Source of the DNA: Xenophilus sp. E41
GTDB taxonomy: Bacteria > Pseudomonadota > Gammaproteobacteria > Burkholderiales > Burkholderiaceae_C
Assembly (NCBI RefSeq): GCF_003671765.1
Contig: NZ_QPIB01000005.1
Coordinates: 350,682-414,681, forward strand
Reading direction: 5' to 3'
DNA length: 64,000 nt
Part shown: positions 25,481 to 37,024 of the stretch, piece by piece
Layout: each line of letters opens with the position of its first letter
Position numbering within the stretch: the stretch's first letter is position 1
Program-made: the position numbers and the translations under genes
The notes under the pieces: model-generated
Database searches by the model: none
Seen by the model: the letters and a program-made list of their open reading frames with translations, nothing else
What the model was told of the DNA's origin: nothing

Positions 25481-26242
25481 TCAACGCTGGACCATCTGCA
25501 GAAATGGCCCCAGGCTGCCCATCAACCAGTTCTGGCTGAAGTCGAGTGCCGCGCGGCGGTATTTCTCGTCGGCCTGGGCGGCCAGCAGGTCGAGACGGCC
25601 GACCACCTTGGACAGTTCGCGGTCGACCACCAGGTTGCGACCACGGTCGCTGATCTCGGTCGACAGCAGCAGCGGACGGCCGTCGGGACCGGTGCGCGAG
25701 CTCAACAGCCACAGCGAGATCTCGAAATTGCGTGCCGCGCGGTAGGCGTTCTCGGCGCTCACGCCGTCGATCATGGTCTGCTGCCAGGTGTCGCCGTTGG
25801 CCTGCTTGAGCATCGCCGCCCAGCCCACCACCAGCGCGGCCACGCGGTCGCCCTGGTAGGCCGGTGCGGGTCCGGTCTCGAAGGCCATGCGCACGGCGTC
25901 GATGCTGGTGGCGCCGCGCAGTTCGGCCAGGGGCTTGTCGTTGTGGATCGCGTCCCAGGTGCGGGCAATCGCGTCGTCGGCGCTGGTGGCCCACTTGCGC
26001 CATTCGCGCGGGTTGCGGCGGTACAGCGACAGCTGCACGCGCTGCACCGACTGCAGGTTGTCGCGAAGCGCCAAGTTGGCAATGCGGTTGGTGCCGGACT
26101 GCAGCCATTCGCGCCCCTCGTAAGGCTCGGCGCGCTGCGTGTCGGTGAAGGCGCCGCAGCCCGCGAGCACCGCGACCAGCGGCAGCGCCAGGCGGGCGCG
26201 AATGCGGCCGCGGGACGAGTGGGAGGGGACCGGGAAGCGCAT
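25481..26242 (-). CDS. Conserved hypothetical lipoprotein
   Basis: A 253-residue predicted lipoprotein. A basic N-terminus and short hydrophobic stretch end in the lipobox LAGC (about residues 26-29), followed by GAFTDTQRAEPYEGREWL. The mature part is alpha-helical and soluble, with blocks such as GTNRIANLALRDNLQSVQRV and GWAAMLKQANGDTWQQTMID. I recall similar unnamed proteins in Burkholderiales but no function. It is divergent from smc with a 95-base gap that must hold both promoters. Confidence 0.72.
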   Translation of the reverse strand: MRFPVPSHSSRGRIRARLALPLVAVLAGCGAFTDTQRAEPYEGREWLQSGTNRIANLALRDNLQSVQRVQLSLYRRNPREWRKWATSADDAIARTWDAIHNDKPLAELRGATSIDAVRMAFETGPAPAYQGDRVAALVVGWAAMLKQANGDTWQQTMIDGVSAENAYRAARNFEISLWLLSSRTGPDGRPLLLSTEISDRGRNLVVDRELSKVVGRLDLLAAQADEKYRRAALDFSQNWLMGSLGPFLQMVQR

Positions 26243-26337
26243 ACCTGCACGTTATCATCGCCCGGCCGGGCGGCAGCGCATCGCCGCGTGCATTTTTCCT
26301 TACAAATCAATACCTTGGCTGCAAAAGCCGATCCGCC

Positions 26338-29300
26338 GTGCGTCTCAATTCGATCAAGCTCTCGGGCTTCAAGTCCTTCGCGGAACCCACCAACTTCATG
26401 CTTCCCGGCCAACTGGTCGGCGTGGTGGGCCCCAACGGATGCGGCAAGTCGAACATCATGGACGCGGTGCGCTGGGTGCTGGGCGAGTCGCGCGCCAGCG
26501 AACTGCGCGGCGAGTCGATGCAGGACGTGATCTTCAACGGCACGACCTCGCGCAAGCAGGCCAGCCGCTCCAGCGTGGAGCTGGTGTTCGACAACGCCGA
26601 CCACCGTGCCGGCGGCCAGTGGAGCCAGTTCACCGAGATCGCCGTCAAGCGCGTGCTCACGCGCGACGGCACCAGCAGCTACTACATCAACAACCAGCCG
26701 GTGCGCCGGCGCGACGTGCAGGACGTGTTCCTGGGCACGGGCCTGGGCCCGCGCGCCTACGCCATCATCGGCCAGGGCACGATCAGCCGGATCATCGAAT
26801 CCAAGCCCGAGGAGCTGCGCCTGTTCCTCGAGGAAGCCGCCGGCGTCTCCAAGTACAAGGAGCGCCGCCGCGAGACCGAGAACCGCCTGGGCGACACGCG
26901 CGAGAACCTCACCCGCGTCGAGGACATCCTGCGCGAGCTGGGCGCCAACCTGGAGCGCCTGGAGAAGCAGGCCGAGGTGGCGGCCCGCTACAACGCGCTG
27001 CAGGCCGACGCCACGCGCAAGCAGCACCAGCTGTGGTTCCTCAAGCGCAGCGAGAGCGAGGCCGACCAGGCGCGCGTCAAGGCCGATGCCGACAAGGCGC
27101 TGAACGACCTCGAATCGCGCACCGCCGACCTGCGCCACGTCGAGGCCGAACTCGAGACCATCCGCCAGGCCCACTACGGTGCCGGCGATCAGGTCAACCA
27201 GGCGCAGGGCAAGCTGTACGAGGCCAGCGCGGAGGTCGGCCGCCTCGAAGGCGAGATCCGCTTCGTGGTCGAGGGCCGCCAGCGCGTCGAGCAGCGCCTG
27301 GTGCAACTTGCCGAGCAGATCGGCCAGTGGGAAACGCGCCGCGCCGATGCCGAGGCCGAGATCGAGACGCTGGCGGGGCAGGGCGTCGATGCGGAGGAGC
27401 AGGGCGCGATCCTCGCCGCCCAGCTCGAAGAACACGACGCGCGCCTGCCCGAACTCGAAGACGCCCAGCAGCGTGCGCAGGACGAGGCCAACACGCAGCG
27501 CGCCGCGGTCGTGCAGATCCAGCAGCAGATCCAGGTGCTGGCCGCCGACCAGCGCAACATCGAGGAGCAGACGCGGCAGCTCACGCAGCGCAGCGAACGC
27601 CTTCGCGCCGACCGCAACGCCCTGGCCGCGCCCGACGAGGCGCGCCTCGCGGCCCTGCAGGAACAGCTCGCTGCTGCCCAGGAAGCCGCGACCGAGGCCG
27701 ACGCCCGCCTGCATGAACTGCAGGAGAGCGTGCCGCAGCTCGACGACGACCGTCGCACGCGGCAGCAGGCCGTCAACACCGAGGGCGCGCGCCTGGCCGA
27801 GCTGTCGGCCCGGCTGGAAGCGCTCAAGGCGCTGCAGGAAAAGGTCAAGACCGACGGCAAGCTCGCGCCCTGGCTCGCCAAGCACGGGCTGGACGGCCTG
27901 CAGGGCCTGTGGAGCCGCATCCACATCGAGTCCGGCTGGGAGAACGCCCTCGAGGCGGCCCTGCGCGAGCGCATGGGCGCGCTGGAGATCTCGCGGCTCG
28001 ACATGGCGCGCGCCTTCGGCAACGACGCACCGCCGGCCAAGCTGGCCTTCTACAGCGCGCCGAGCGCCGCCGCGCCGTCTGCCGCGGGCGGGTTGCCGCG
28101 CCTGTCCGATCTGCTGCGCCTGAACGACGCCGGCCTGCAGGCGCTGCTGGCCGACTGGCTGCACGGCTGCCACACGGCCGAATCGCTGGAGGAGGCGATG
28201 GCCCAGCGCGAGCGTCTTGCGCCGGGCGAGGCGATCTACGTGAAGAGCGGCCATTCGGTCACCGCGCACAGCGTGAGCTTCTACGCCCAGGACTCCGAGC
28301 AGTCCGGCCTGCTGGCGCGCCAGCAGGAGATGGAGAACCTGGAGCGCCAGCTGCGCGCCCAGAACCTCATCGCCGACGAGGCACGCACCGCGCTGGTCCG
28401 CGCCGAGGCGGCGTATGCCGACGCTGCGTCCCGCCTGGTCACCGTGCGGCGCGAGGCGGCGGAGACGCAGTCGCGCGCCCACGAGCTGCAGGTCGAGACA
28501 CTGCGCCTGTCGCAGCTGGCCGAGCAGACCCGCGCGCGCAGCGAGCAGCTCTCCGCCGACCTCGGCGAGGTCGATGCCCAGCTGGAAGAGCTGCAGGAGC
28601 GCCGCGTGGCGGCCGAGGGCCGCTTCGAGGAGCTGGACATGCAGCTGGCCGACAGCCAGGAGCGCCATGCCCAGCTGGAGGAGCGCGTGATCGAGGCCGC
28701 ACGGCAACTGACGGCCGCCCGCGAGCAGCACCGCAGCCTGGAGCGCCAGTTGCAGGAGGCCGCCTTCTCGCAGCGCACGCTGGAGGCGCGGCGCGGCGAA
28801 CTCAACCGCGCGATCGAGACCGCGTCGCAGCAGGCTGTGGCGCTGGCCGACGAGCGCGAACGCGCCCAGGGCGAGCTGGCGCGTCTGTCGGACGCCGCGG
28901 CCCAGGCCGGCCTGCAGGACGCGCTGAGCCTGAAGCTCGAGCGCGAGCAGTCCCTCGCGGCGATGCGCAGCCAGTACGACGACCTCACGCTCAAGCTGCG
29001 CGCCAGCGACGAGCGCCGTCTGCAACTGGAGCGCGAGCTCGACCCGCTGCGCCAACGCATCACCGAGTTCCAGCTCAAGGAGCAGGCCGCGCGCCTGGGC
29101 TTCGAGCAGTACGCCCAACTGCTGGCCGATGCGCAGGCAGACCTGGACGCCGTGAAGCAGTCGATCGAGGACGACAAGGTGCGCCTCATCGGCCTGCAGG
29201 GCGAGATCGACCGCCTGCACCGCGAGGTGGCGGCACTTGGCCCGGTCAACCTCGCGGCGCTCGACGAACTCACCAGCGCGCGCGAGCGCAAGACCTTCCT

Positions 29301-29853
29301 CGACGCGCAGTCGGCCGACCTGAACGAGGCCATCACCACGCTGGAAGATGCCATCCGCAAGATCGACGGCGAGACGCGCGAGCTGCTCGGCGGCACCTTC
29401 AAGATCGTCAACGAGCACTTCAGCCGCATGTTCCCGGAGCTCTTCGGCGGCGGCAATGCCAAGCTCATCATGACCGGCGACGAGATCCTCGACTCCGGCG
29501 TGCAGGTCATGGCCCAGCCGCCGGGCAAGAAGAACCAGACCATCCACCTGCTGTCGGGCGGCGAGAAGGCGCTGACCGCCATCGCGCTCGTGTTCGCCAT
29601 CTTCCAGCTCAACCCGGCGCCGTTCTGCCTGCTGGACGAGGTCGATGCGCCGCTGGACGACGCCAACACCGAGCGCTACGCCAAGCTGGTGACCAAGATG
29701 AGCGGGCAGGGCACGCAGTTCCTGTTCATCAGCCACAACAAGATCGCGATGGAGATGGCCGAACAGCTGATCGGCGTGACGATGCAGGAGCAGGGCGTCT
29801 CGCGCATCGTGGCGGTGGACATGGAATCCGCCGTCACGATGGCGGAGAGCTGA
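26338..29853 (+). CDS. smc: Chromosome segregation protein SMC
   Basis: A 1171-residue condensin ATPase that organises and segregates the chromosome. Walker A is GPNGCGKSN near residue 31. Two long Glu/Arg/Ala-rich coiled coils flank a hinge at about residues 500-640. The C-terminal head has the signature LLSGGEKALTAIAL and Walker B FCLLDEVDAPLDD. GTG start; MRLNSIKLSGFKSFAEPT is the normal SMC beginning. Full length and intact. scpA/scpB are not in the window. The smc-zipA-ligA order is typical of Burkholderiales. Confidence 0.96.
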   Translation: MRLNSIKLSGFKSFAEPTNFMLPGQLVGVVGPNGCGKSNIMDAVRWVLGESRASELRGESMQDVIFNGTTSRKQASRSSVELVFDNADHRAGGQWSQFTEIAVKRVLTRDGTSSYYINNQPVRRRDVQDVFLGTGLGPRAYAIIGQGTISRIIESKPEELRLFLEEAAGVSKYKERRRETENRLGDTRENLTRVEDILRELGANLERLEKQAEVAARYNALQADATRKQHQLWFLKRSESEADQARVKADADKALNDLESRTADLRHVEAELETIRQAHYGAGDQVNQAQGKLYEASAEVGRLEGEIRFVVEGRQRVEQRLVQLAEQIGQWETRRADAEAEIETLAGQGVDAEEQGAILAAQLEEHDARLPELEDAQQRAQDEANTQRAAVVQIQQQIQVLAADQRNIEEQTRQLTQRSERLRADRNALAAPDEARLAALQEQLAAAQEAATEADARLHELQESVPQLDDDRRTRQQAVNTEGARLAELSARLEALKALQEKVKTDGKLAPWLAKHGLDGLQGLWSRIHIESGWENALEAALRERMGALEISRLDMARAFGNDAPPAKLAFYSAPSAAAPSAAGGLPRLSDLLRLNDAGLQALLADWLHGCHTAESLEEAMAQRERLAPGEAIYVKSGHSVTAHSVSFYAQDSEQSGLLARQQEMENLERQLRAQNLIADEARTALVRAEAAYADAASRLVTVRREAAETQSRAHELQVETLRLSQLAEQTRARSEQLSADLGEVDAQLEELQERRVAAEGRFEELDMQLADSQERHAQLEERVIEAARQLTAAREQHRSLERQLQEAAFSQRTLEARRGELNRAIETASQQAVALADERERAQGELARLSDAAAQAGLQDALSLKLEREQSLAAMRSQYDDLTLKLRASDERRLQLERELDPLRQRITEFQLKEQAARLGFEQYAQLLADAQADLDAVKQSIEDDKVRLIGLQGEIDRLHREVAALGPVNLAALDELTSARERKTFLDAQSADLNEAITTLEDAIRKIDGETRELLGGTFKIVNEHFSRMFPELFGGGNAKLIMTGDEILDSGVQVMAQPPGKKNQTIHLLSGGEKALTAIALVFAIFQLNPAPFCLLDEVDAPLDDANTERYAKLVTKMSGQGTQFLFISHNKIAMEMAEQLIGVTMQEQGVSRIVAVDMESAVTMAES

Positions 29854-29899
29854 ACTCCGCCCGTCCCACGGTCCTTTTTTCGCTCGCACAAGAATTCGA

Positions 29900-31009
29900 A
29901 TGAGCAATCTCACCGTCGCCCTCGCGATCCTCGGCGGCCTCGTGCTCGCCGCCGTCATCGGCTACAACACCTGGATGTCGCGCCGCAACGCGCCGCGCCA
30001 GCCCGACCGGGTGGAGGGCGACCCGCCGCCGACCGGCCATGGCGGCATCGAGCTGCCGGCCGGCAACGAGGAGCCGGTGCTGCATGTCGACCCGCACGAG
30101 GTGGCGAGCGCGGAGCGCCACGAGCCGCTCTTCGATCCCGACCTGCCGCCGCCGAATGCCCAGACCGCCGCGCAGCTGGTCGACCGCCGCGGCGGGCTCG
30201 ATCCGCTGATCGACGTCATCGCGCCCGTGTCGCTCGACGCGCCGGTGTCGGGCGCCGCCGCGCTGGCGGCGCTGCCGCCGACGCGTCGCGCGGGCAGCAA
30301 GCCCATCGCCGTCGAGGGCCTGAACGAGCACAGCGGCCAGTGGGAGCAGCCCGTGGCGGGCCAGCGCTACCGCGCCTTCCAGGTTGGGGTGCAGCTGGCC
30401 AACCGCACCGGCGCGCTGAACGAAATCGAGTACTCCGAGTTCGTGGTCAAGGCGCAGGCCTTCGCCGATGCGGTGAACGGCGCGCCGGAGTTTCCCGAGA
30501 TGCTCGACGAAGTGGCCCGCGCCCGCGAGCTCGACCAGTTCGCCAGCGGGCACGATGCGCAGCTCGCCTTCGTGCTGCGCGCGCGCCATGCGGCGTGGAG
30601 CCCCGGCTACGTGCAGCAGAACGCCGCGCGGCTGGGCTTCGTGCCGGGCATGATGCCGGGCCGCATGGTCCTGCCCAACACCGACGCCGGCGCACCGCCC
30701 ATCCTCGGCCTGAGCTTCGACACCCAGGCGGCGCTGGCCGACGACCCGGCCCAGTCCGCGATCCGCGAACTGGGGCTGAGCCTGGACGTGCCGCAGGTCG
30801 ACCGCGGTGCCGAACCCTTCCTGCGCATGCGCGAGATCGCCGATGCGCTGGGCCGCGAGATGGACGGCGTGGTCACCGACAGCGACGGCCAGCCGCTGCG
30901 CGAAGAGACGATGGACGCCATCGGCGCCGACCTCGAGGAGCTCTACGACACGCTGGAGGAGCGCGACCTGGCGGCCGGGTCGTCGTTGGCGCGGCGCCTG
31001 TTCAGCTGA
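29900..31009 (+). CDS. zipA: Cell division protein ZipA
   Basis: A 369-residue protein with an N-terminal membrane anchor (NLTVALAILGGLVLAAVIGYN), a Pro/charged linker (about 30-130) and a C-terminal FtsZ-binding-like domain. ZipA anchors FtsZ protofilaments to the membrane during septation. Sequence similarity among beta-proteobacterial ZipA proteins is low, so topology and location between smc and ligA carry much of the call. The gene follows smc by 46 bases and precedes a family A repeat. Confidence 0.83.
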   Translation: MSNLTVALAILGGLVLAAVIGYNTWMSRRNAPRQPDRVEGDPPPTGHGGIELPAGNEEPVLHVDPHEVASAERHEPLFDPDLPPPNAQTAAQLVDRRGGLDPLIDVIAPVSLDAPVSGAAALAALPPTRRAGSKPIAVEGLNEHSGQWEQPVAGQRYRAFQVGVQLANRTGALNEIEYSEFVVKAQAFADAVNGAPEFPEMLDEVARARELDQFASGHDAQLAFVLRARHAAWSPGYVQQNAARLGFVPGMMPGRMVLPNTDAGAPPILGLSFDTQAALADDPAQSAIRELGLSLDVPQVDRGAEPFLRMREIADALGREMDGVVTDSDGQPLREETMDAIGADLEELYDTLEERDLAAGSSLARRLFS

Positions 31010-31015
31010 GATCTT

Positions 31016-33226
<2,211 letters not shown>

Positions 33227-33348
33227 GGCCTGGATTTCTGAGCTTTACCTGACTTTTACCCCGCGTTACCCCGCGAATGGGAATTCAGGGTGGATCGTCG
33301 GGGTCCGACAGGCAAGGGCCTTCGGCCATTTCTTCAAGGAGCTGAGTC

Positions 33349-33774
33349 ATGAATCGTTCCCGAGTTCTCGCACTGGGCGGCGCCGCCGGCGTGCTGGCCC
33401 TGCTGGGCGGTTGTGTGGCTCCCGGCCCGACCGTCTACGGCGACTACCCCTACTACGCCACGCCCGCGCCGGTCTACGGCAGCCCGGCGTATGTCGACAT
33501 CGACGTCTACTCGCGTCCTCGCTACTGGGGTGGCGGCTACTACCACGGGTATCGCGATGGCTACCGCCCCGGCTATCCGGGCTGGCAGGGCCCCGCGTAC
33601 GGCGGCCGTCCGCCGGTCGCCGGCGTGCGTCCTCCGCCGCCGAACGTGCGTCCCGGCACGCCTCCGGTCGCGCGTCCGGGTGTGGGCGTGCTGCCTTCCG
33701 GCGCGCCGCGCGGGGCGCCGGGCCTGAGCCCGGGTGCCAGCTGGAGCCGCCCGTCGCATGGCGACGGCCCCTGA
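33349..33774 (+). CDS. Small Tyr/Pro/Gly-rich lipoprotein
   Basis: A 141-residue predicted lipoprotein with signal peptide MNRSRVLALGGAAGVLALLGGC and lipobox LGGC. The mature part is low complexity. Tyr- and Gly-rich repeats (YGDYPYYATPAPVYG, YWGGGYYHGYRDGYRPGYPG) are followed by a Pro/Arg-rich half (PPPPNVRPGTPPVARPG). Such proteins are common in beta-proteobacteria and probably sit at the outer membrane. No function can be assigned. The start follows AAGGAGCTGAGTC. Confidence 0.75.
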   Translation: MNRSRVLALGGAAGVLALLGGCVAPGPTVYGDYPYYATPAPVYGSPAYVDIDVYSRPRYWGGGYYHGYRDGYRPGYPGWQGPAYGGRPPVAGVRPPPPNVRPGTPPVARPGVGVLPSGAPRGAPGLSPGASWSRPSHGDGP

Positions 33775-33798
33775 GGCCAGCCGCGCCACAATCGGCGC

Positions 33799-34338
33799 AT
33801 GACAGTCCGCGACATCCTCAAGATGGGCGACCCCCGCCTGCTGCGCATCGCGCAGCCGGTGGCCGCCTTCGACACCGACGAACTGCACCTGCTGGTGCGC
33901 GACATGTTCGAGACCATGCATGCGGTCAACGGTGCCGGCCTGGCGGCGCCGCAGATCGGCGTCGACCAGCAGCTGGTGATCTTCGGCACCGATGCGCCCA
34001 ACCCCCGTTACCCCGAGGCACCCGTGGTGCCACGCACCGTGCTCCTGAACCCGGTCATCGAGCCGATCGGGACCGAGGAGGAGGAGGGCTGGGAAGGCTG
34101 CCTGTCGGTGCCGGGCCTGCGCGGCGTGGTGCCGCGCTTCGCGCGCATCCGCTACACGGGCTTCGACCCCTACGGCGACCCCATCGACCGCACGGTGGAC
34201 GGCTTCCACGCCCGTGTCGTCCAGCACGAGGTCGACCATCTGCTGGGCAAGCTGTACCCGATGCGGGTGCGTGACTTCAGCCGTTTCGGCTTCACCGAGG
34301 TCCTGTTCCCCGGCCTGGACGCGAGCGACGACGACTGA
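33799..34338 (+). CDS. def: Peptide deformylase
   Basis: A 179-residue metalloenzyme that removes the formyl group from nascent proteins. All three motifs are present: [22 protein letters not shown] (metal Cys) and [13 protein letters not shown] (the two metal His and catalytic Glu). It stands apart from fmt and is probably one of two or more def paralogues in the genome. It ends at a bidirectional terminator shared with the convergent DoxX gene. Confidence 0.95.
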   Translation: MTVRDILKMGDPRLLRIAQPVAAFDTDELHLLVRDMFETMHAVNGAGLAAPQIGVDQQLVIFGTDAPNPRYPEAPVVPRTVLLNPVIEPIGTEEEEGWEGCLSVPGLRGVVPRFARIRYTGFDPYGDPIDRTVDGFHARVVQHEVDHLLGKLYPMRVRDFSRFGFTEVLFPGLDASDDD

Positions 34339-34365
34339 TCCCTGCGCGCGCGAACTGCATGAAAA

Positions 34366-34388
34366 AACGGCCTGCGATGCAGGCCGTT
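34366..34388. terminator. Bidirectional terminator between def and doxX-like gene
   Basis: Perfect 10-bp stem AACGGCCTGC/GCAGGCCGTT with loop GAT. A six-A run precedes it, giving a T-run on the minus transcript. On the plus strand it is followed by only GTCATG, so it is stronger for the minus gene. Confidence 0.85.
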
Positions 34389-34412
34389 GTCATGTTTGCG
34401 CAGCGAATGCGT

Positions 34413-34808
34413 TCAGTTGAAGCGTCCGCCGATGCCGATGCGCCCGCCGCCGAGGAAGGCCACGGCCAGCGCCGAGAACAGGAACATGCCCTGCAGTTCG
34501 AGCGCCCAGCCGCCCTGGCCGTTGAGCGCGCCGAGGTCTTTCAGGTGCACCAGCCACACAGCCACCAGCATGTTGATGACCACGACCCATGCAGCCGGTC
34601 GCGTGAACAGGCCGACGATGAGCAGCACGGGCGCCACGATCTCGCCGACGTAGACCAGGTAGGCGGTGGCCGCCGGCAGGCCGTGCGAAGCGAGCATGCC
34701 GCCGATGCCGCCCACGCCCGTGTGCAGCTTGGCGATGCCGTGCAGCAGGATGAGCACGCCCAGGGCGACGCGCAGGATCAGTTTGCCGAAGTCGTCGGAT
34801 TTGGTCAT
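34413..34808 (-). CDS. DoxX family membrane protein
   Basis: A 131-residue small membrane protein with four hydrophobic helices. LILRVALGVLILLHGIAKL is the DoxX/SURF4-like opening. GEIVAPVLLIVGLFTRPAAWVV and the following helices fit the family. DoxX-family proteins are linked to thiosulfate:quinone oxidoreduction in Acidianus and to oxidative-stress membrane complexes elsewhere; here the role is unknown. The ATG at 34808 follows the AAAAAACAC region with weak SD, and a longer upstream reading is unlikely. Confidence 0.85.
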   Translation of the reverse strand: MTKSDDFGKLILRVALGVLILLHGIAKLHTGVGGIGGMLASHGLPAATAYLVYVGEIVAPVLLIVGLFTRPAAWVVVINMLVAVWLVHLKDLGALNGQGGWALELQGMFLFSALAVAFLGGGRIGIGGRFN

Positions 34809-34976
34809 GTGTTTTTTCGTCAGCGGTAGTAGTTGGTCACGGGGCCGCATGTTAGTGAAACTCGCGGCGCGGCGATACCGCGCGGCGACGCATAAGCAAT
34901 GCACCCGGCTGTCTTTGGCAGCAGCGATGTGGCCCCCGTACACTGGCCGCGATCCTCAGTCACCGGAAGCACGCCC

Positions 34977-36014
34977 ATGACCCAACGCCCCCTGATTGCC
35001 CTCGCAGCCGGCGCCCTCGCGCTGGCGACGACCCTCGCTGCCGTTCCCGCGTACGCCGGCAAGACCCTCGATGCCGTCAAGCAGCGCGGCGCCGTCAAAT
35101 GCGGCGTGACCAACGGCGTCGCCGGCTTCTCGGCGCCCGACACGCAGGGCAACTGGTCGGGCCTGGACGTCGACAGCTGCCGGGCCATCGCCGCGGCCGT
35201 GCTGGGCGACGCGAAGAAGGTCGAGTTCGTGCCGCTCAACTCGCAGCAGCGCTTCGCCGCCCTGCAGGCCGGCGAGGTCGACATCCTGGCGCGCAACACC
35301 ACCTGGAACCTCACGCGCGACGCCTCGCTGGGCCTGAACTTCACCACCATCAACTACTACGACGGCCAGGGCTTCCTGGTGCCCAAGAAGATCAAGGTGA
35401 CCAGCGCCAAGCAGCTCAAGGGCGCGACCATCTGCACGCAGTCGGGCACCACCAACGAGAAGAACGTGGCCGACTGGTCCAAGGCGCAGGGCATCCCGGT
35501 GAAGACGGTGGTGTTCGAGAGCTTCGAGGCCTCGTTCAAGGCCTTCTTCGCCGGCCGCTGCCAGGCCTTCACCACCGACACCTCGGCGCTCGCCGGCCTG
35601 CGCAACAAGGAAGCGCCCAATCCCGACGATTACGTCATCCTGCCCGAACTCATCTCCAAGGAACCGCTGGCGCCGGCCGTCAAGCGCGGCGACGACGAGT
35701 GGTTCGCCATTGCCAAGTGGGTGCCCAACGCGCTGATCGAGGCCGAGGAGGTCGGCATCACGCAGGCCAACATCGACGAGCTCAAGGGCTCGAGCAAGGA
35801 CCCGGCGCAGCAGCGCCTGCTGGGCACCGGCGACGACCTGGGCAAGCTGCTGGGCCTGGACAAGGAGTGGTCCTACCGCGCGATCAAGGCCGTGGGCAAC
35901 TACGGCGAGATCTTCGAGCGCAACGTCGGTCCCAAGTCGGTGCTGAAGCTGCCGCGCGGCGCCAACAACCTCTGGAACAAGGGCGGCCTGCTGTACGCAC
36001 TGCCGGTGCGATGA
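34977..36014 (+). CDS. aapJ: General L-amino-acid ABC transporter binding protein (AapJ-like)
   Basis: A 345-residue periplasmic binding protein with signal peptide cleaved after VPAYA. GVTNGVAGFSAPDTQGNWSG, FVPLNSQQRFAALQAGEVDI and NTTWNLTRDASLGLNF are the AapJ/BztA-family blocks. The C-terminal region (GVGP-like VGPKSVLKLPRG, then WNKGGLLYALPVR) is conserved. It collects amino acids for the AapQ/AapM permeases, coupled downstream by ATGA. Confidence 0.93.
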   Translation: MTQRPLIALAAGALALATTLAAVPAYAGKTLDAVKQRGAVKCGVTNGVAGFSAPDTQGNWSGLDVDSCRAIAAAVLGDAKKVEFVPLNSQQRFAALQAGEVDILARNTTWNLTRDASLGLNFTTINYYDGQGFLVPKKIKVTSAKQLKGATICTQSGTTNEKNVADWSKAQGIPVKTVVFESFEASFKAFFAGRCQAFTTDTSALAGLRNKEAPNPDDYVILPELISKEPLAPAVKRGDDEWFAIAKWVPNALIEAEEVGITQANIDELKGSSKDPAQQRLLGTGDDLGKLLGLDKEWSYRAIKAVGNYGEIFERNVGPKSVLKLPRGANNLWNKGGLLYALPVR

Positions 36015-37024
36015 GCCGCGCGGCGCGGCGCGGCGCCGCACCCCGGCTCGCGCTGCCCGCGGGCCTGCAGGTCCTGCTGGGCGTGGCGCTGGTCGCCGGC
36101 CTGCTGTGGCTGGCGCGTGGCCTGCCGGGCGCGGCGGGCTTCTGGCGCTGGGCCCACACGCATTTCGATTTTCTTGCCCAGCCGGCCGGCTTCGGACTGT
36201 CGGAAGGCTGGCTGGCCTTCGACTCCAGCGAGCCTTTCTGGCGCGCATTCCTCGCCGGGCTGGTGAACACGCTGCGCGCGGCGGTGCCTGCGGCCGTGCT
36301 GGCGGTGCTGCTGGGCACGCTGATCGGCATCGGCCGGCTCGCGCCGCATCGGCTGGTGCGCGGCATCTGCACGGCCTACGTCGAGACGCTGCGCAACGTG
36401 CCGCTGCTGGTGCAGTTGCTGATGCTGTACTTCGCACTCACCCAACTGCTGCCGGACTCGACCGAGCCGCTGCGCATCCTGCCCGGCGTGTGGCTCAGCA
36501 AGGGGGGTCTCGCGATGCCCTGGCCGGTGGCCGAGGAGGGCGCCTTCTGGCCCAGCCGGATCGACTGGCCGGAGCCGACCAGCTTCAACGTGGTTGGCGG
36601 CGCGGCGCTGAGCCCGGAGTACCTGGCGATCGTGCTCGGCCTCGGGCTGTACACCGCCGCCTTCGTGGCCGAGATCGTGCGCGCCGGCATCCTGTCGGTG
36701 TCGGCGGGGCAGAAGCTGGCCGCGCGTGCGCTGGGCCTCGTGCCCGGACAGGAACTGCGGCTGGTCGTGCTGCCACAGGCGCTGCGCGTCATCGTGCCGG
36801 CGCTGACCAACCAGCTGCTCAGCCTGACCAAGAACTCCTCGCTGGCCGTGGCGGTGGGTTACCCCGAGCTGGTGTCGGTCGCCAACACCTCGCTCAACTC
36901 GACCGGCAAGGCCTTCGAGTGCATCGCGATCGTGATGGCGGTGTACCTCACGCTGTCGCTTCTCATCTCGGCGGCGATGGACGTCTACAACGCCCGCGTG
37001 GCGCTGCGCGGGTGGTCCTCGTGA
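36011..37024 (+). CDS. aapQ: Amino-acid ABC transporter permease AapQ-like
   Basis: A 337-residue HisMQ-type permease with an extended N-terminal region and a large insertion between helices, as in AapQ/BztB. FLAGLVNTLRAAVPAAVLAVLLGTLIGI opens the permease domain. ETLRNVPLLVQLLMLYFAL and the EAA-type loop AARALGLVPGQELRLVVLPQ are diagnostic. It overlaps aapJ (ATGA) and aapM (GTGA). Confidence 0.93.
   Translation: MSRAARRGAAPRLALPAGLQVLLGVALVAGLLWLARGLPGAAGFWRWAHTHFDFLAQPAGFGLSEGWLAFDSSEPFWRAFLAGLVNTLRAAVPAAVLAVLLGTLIGIGRLAPHRLVRGICTAYVETLRNVPLLVQLLMLYFALTQLLPDSTEPLRILPGVWLSKGGLAMPWPVAEEGAFWPSRIDWPEPTSFNVVGGAALSPEYLAIVLGLGLYTAAFVAEIVRAGILSVSAGQKLAARALGLVPGQELRLVVLPQALRVIVPALTNQLLSLTKNSSLAVAVGYPELVSVANTSLNSTGKAFECIAIVMAVYLTLSLLISAAMDVYNARVALRGWSS

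Noticed and set aside
25771..29958. A 1395-residue minus-strand open frame opposite smc
   Set aside because: It is an antisense shadow caused by GC-rich third positions. smc on the plus strand has all its motifs, and the minus frame is a low-complexity Leu/Arg/His mixture with no recognisable domain.
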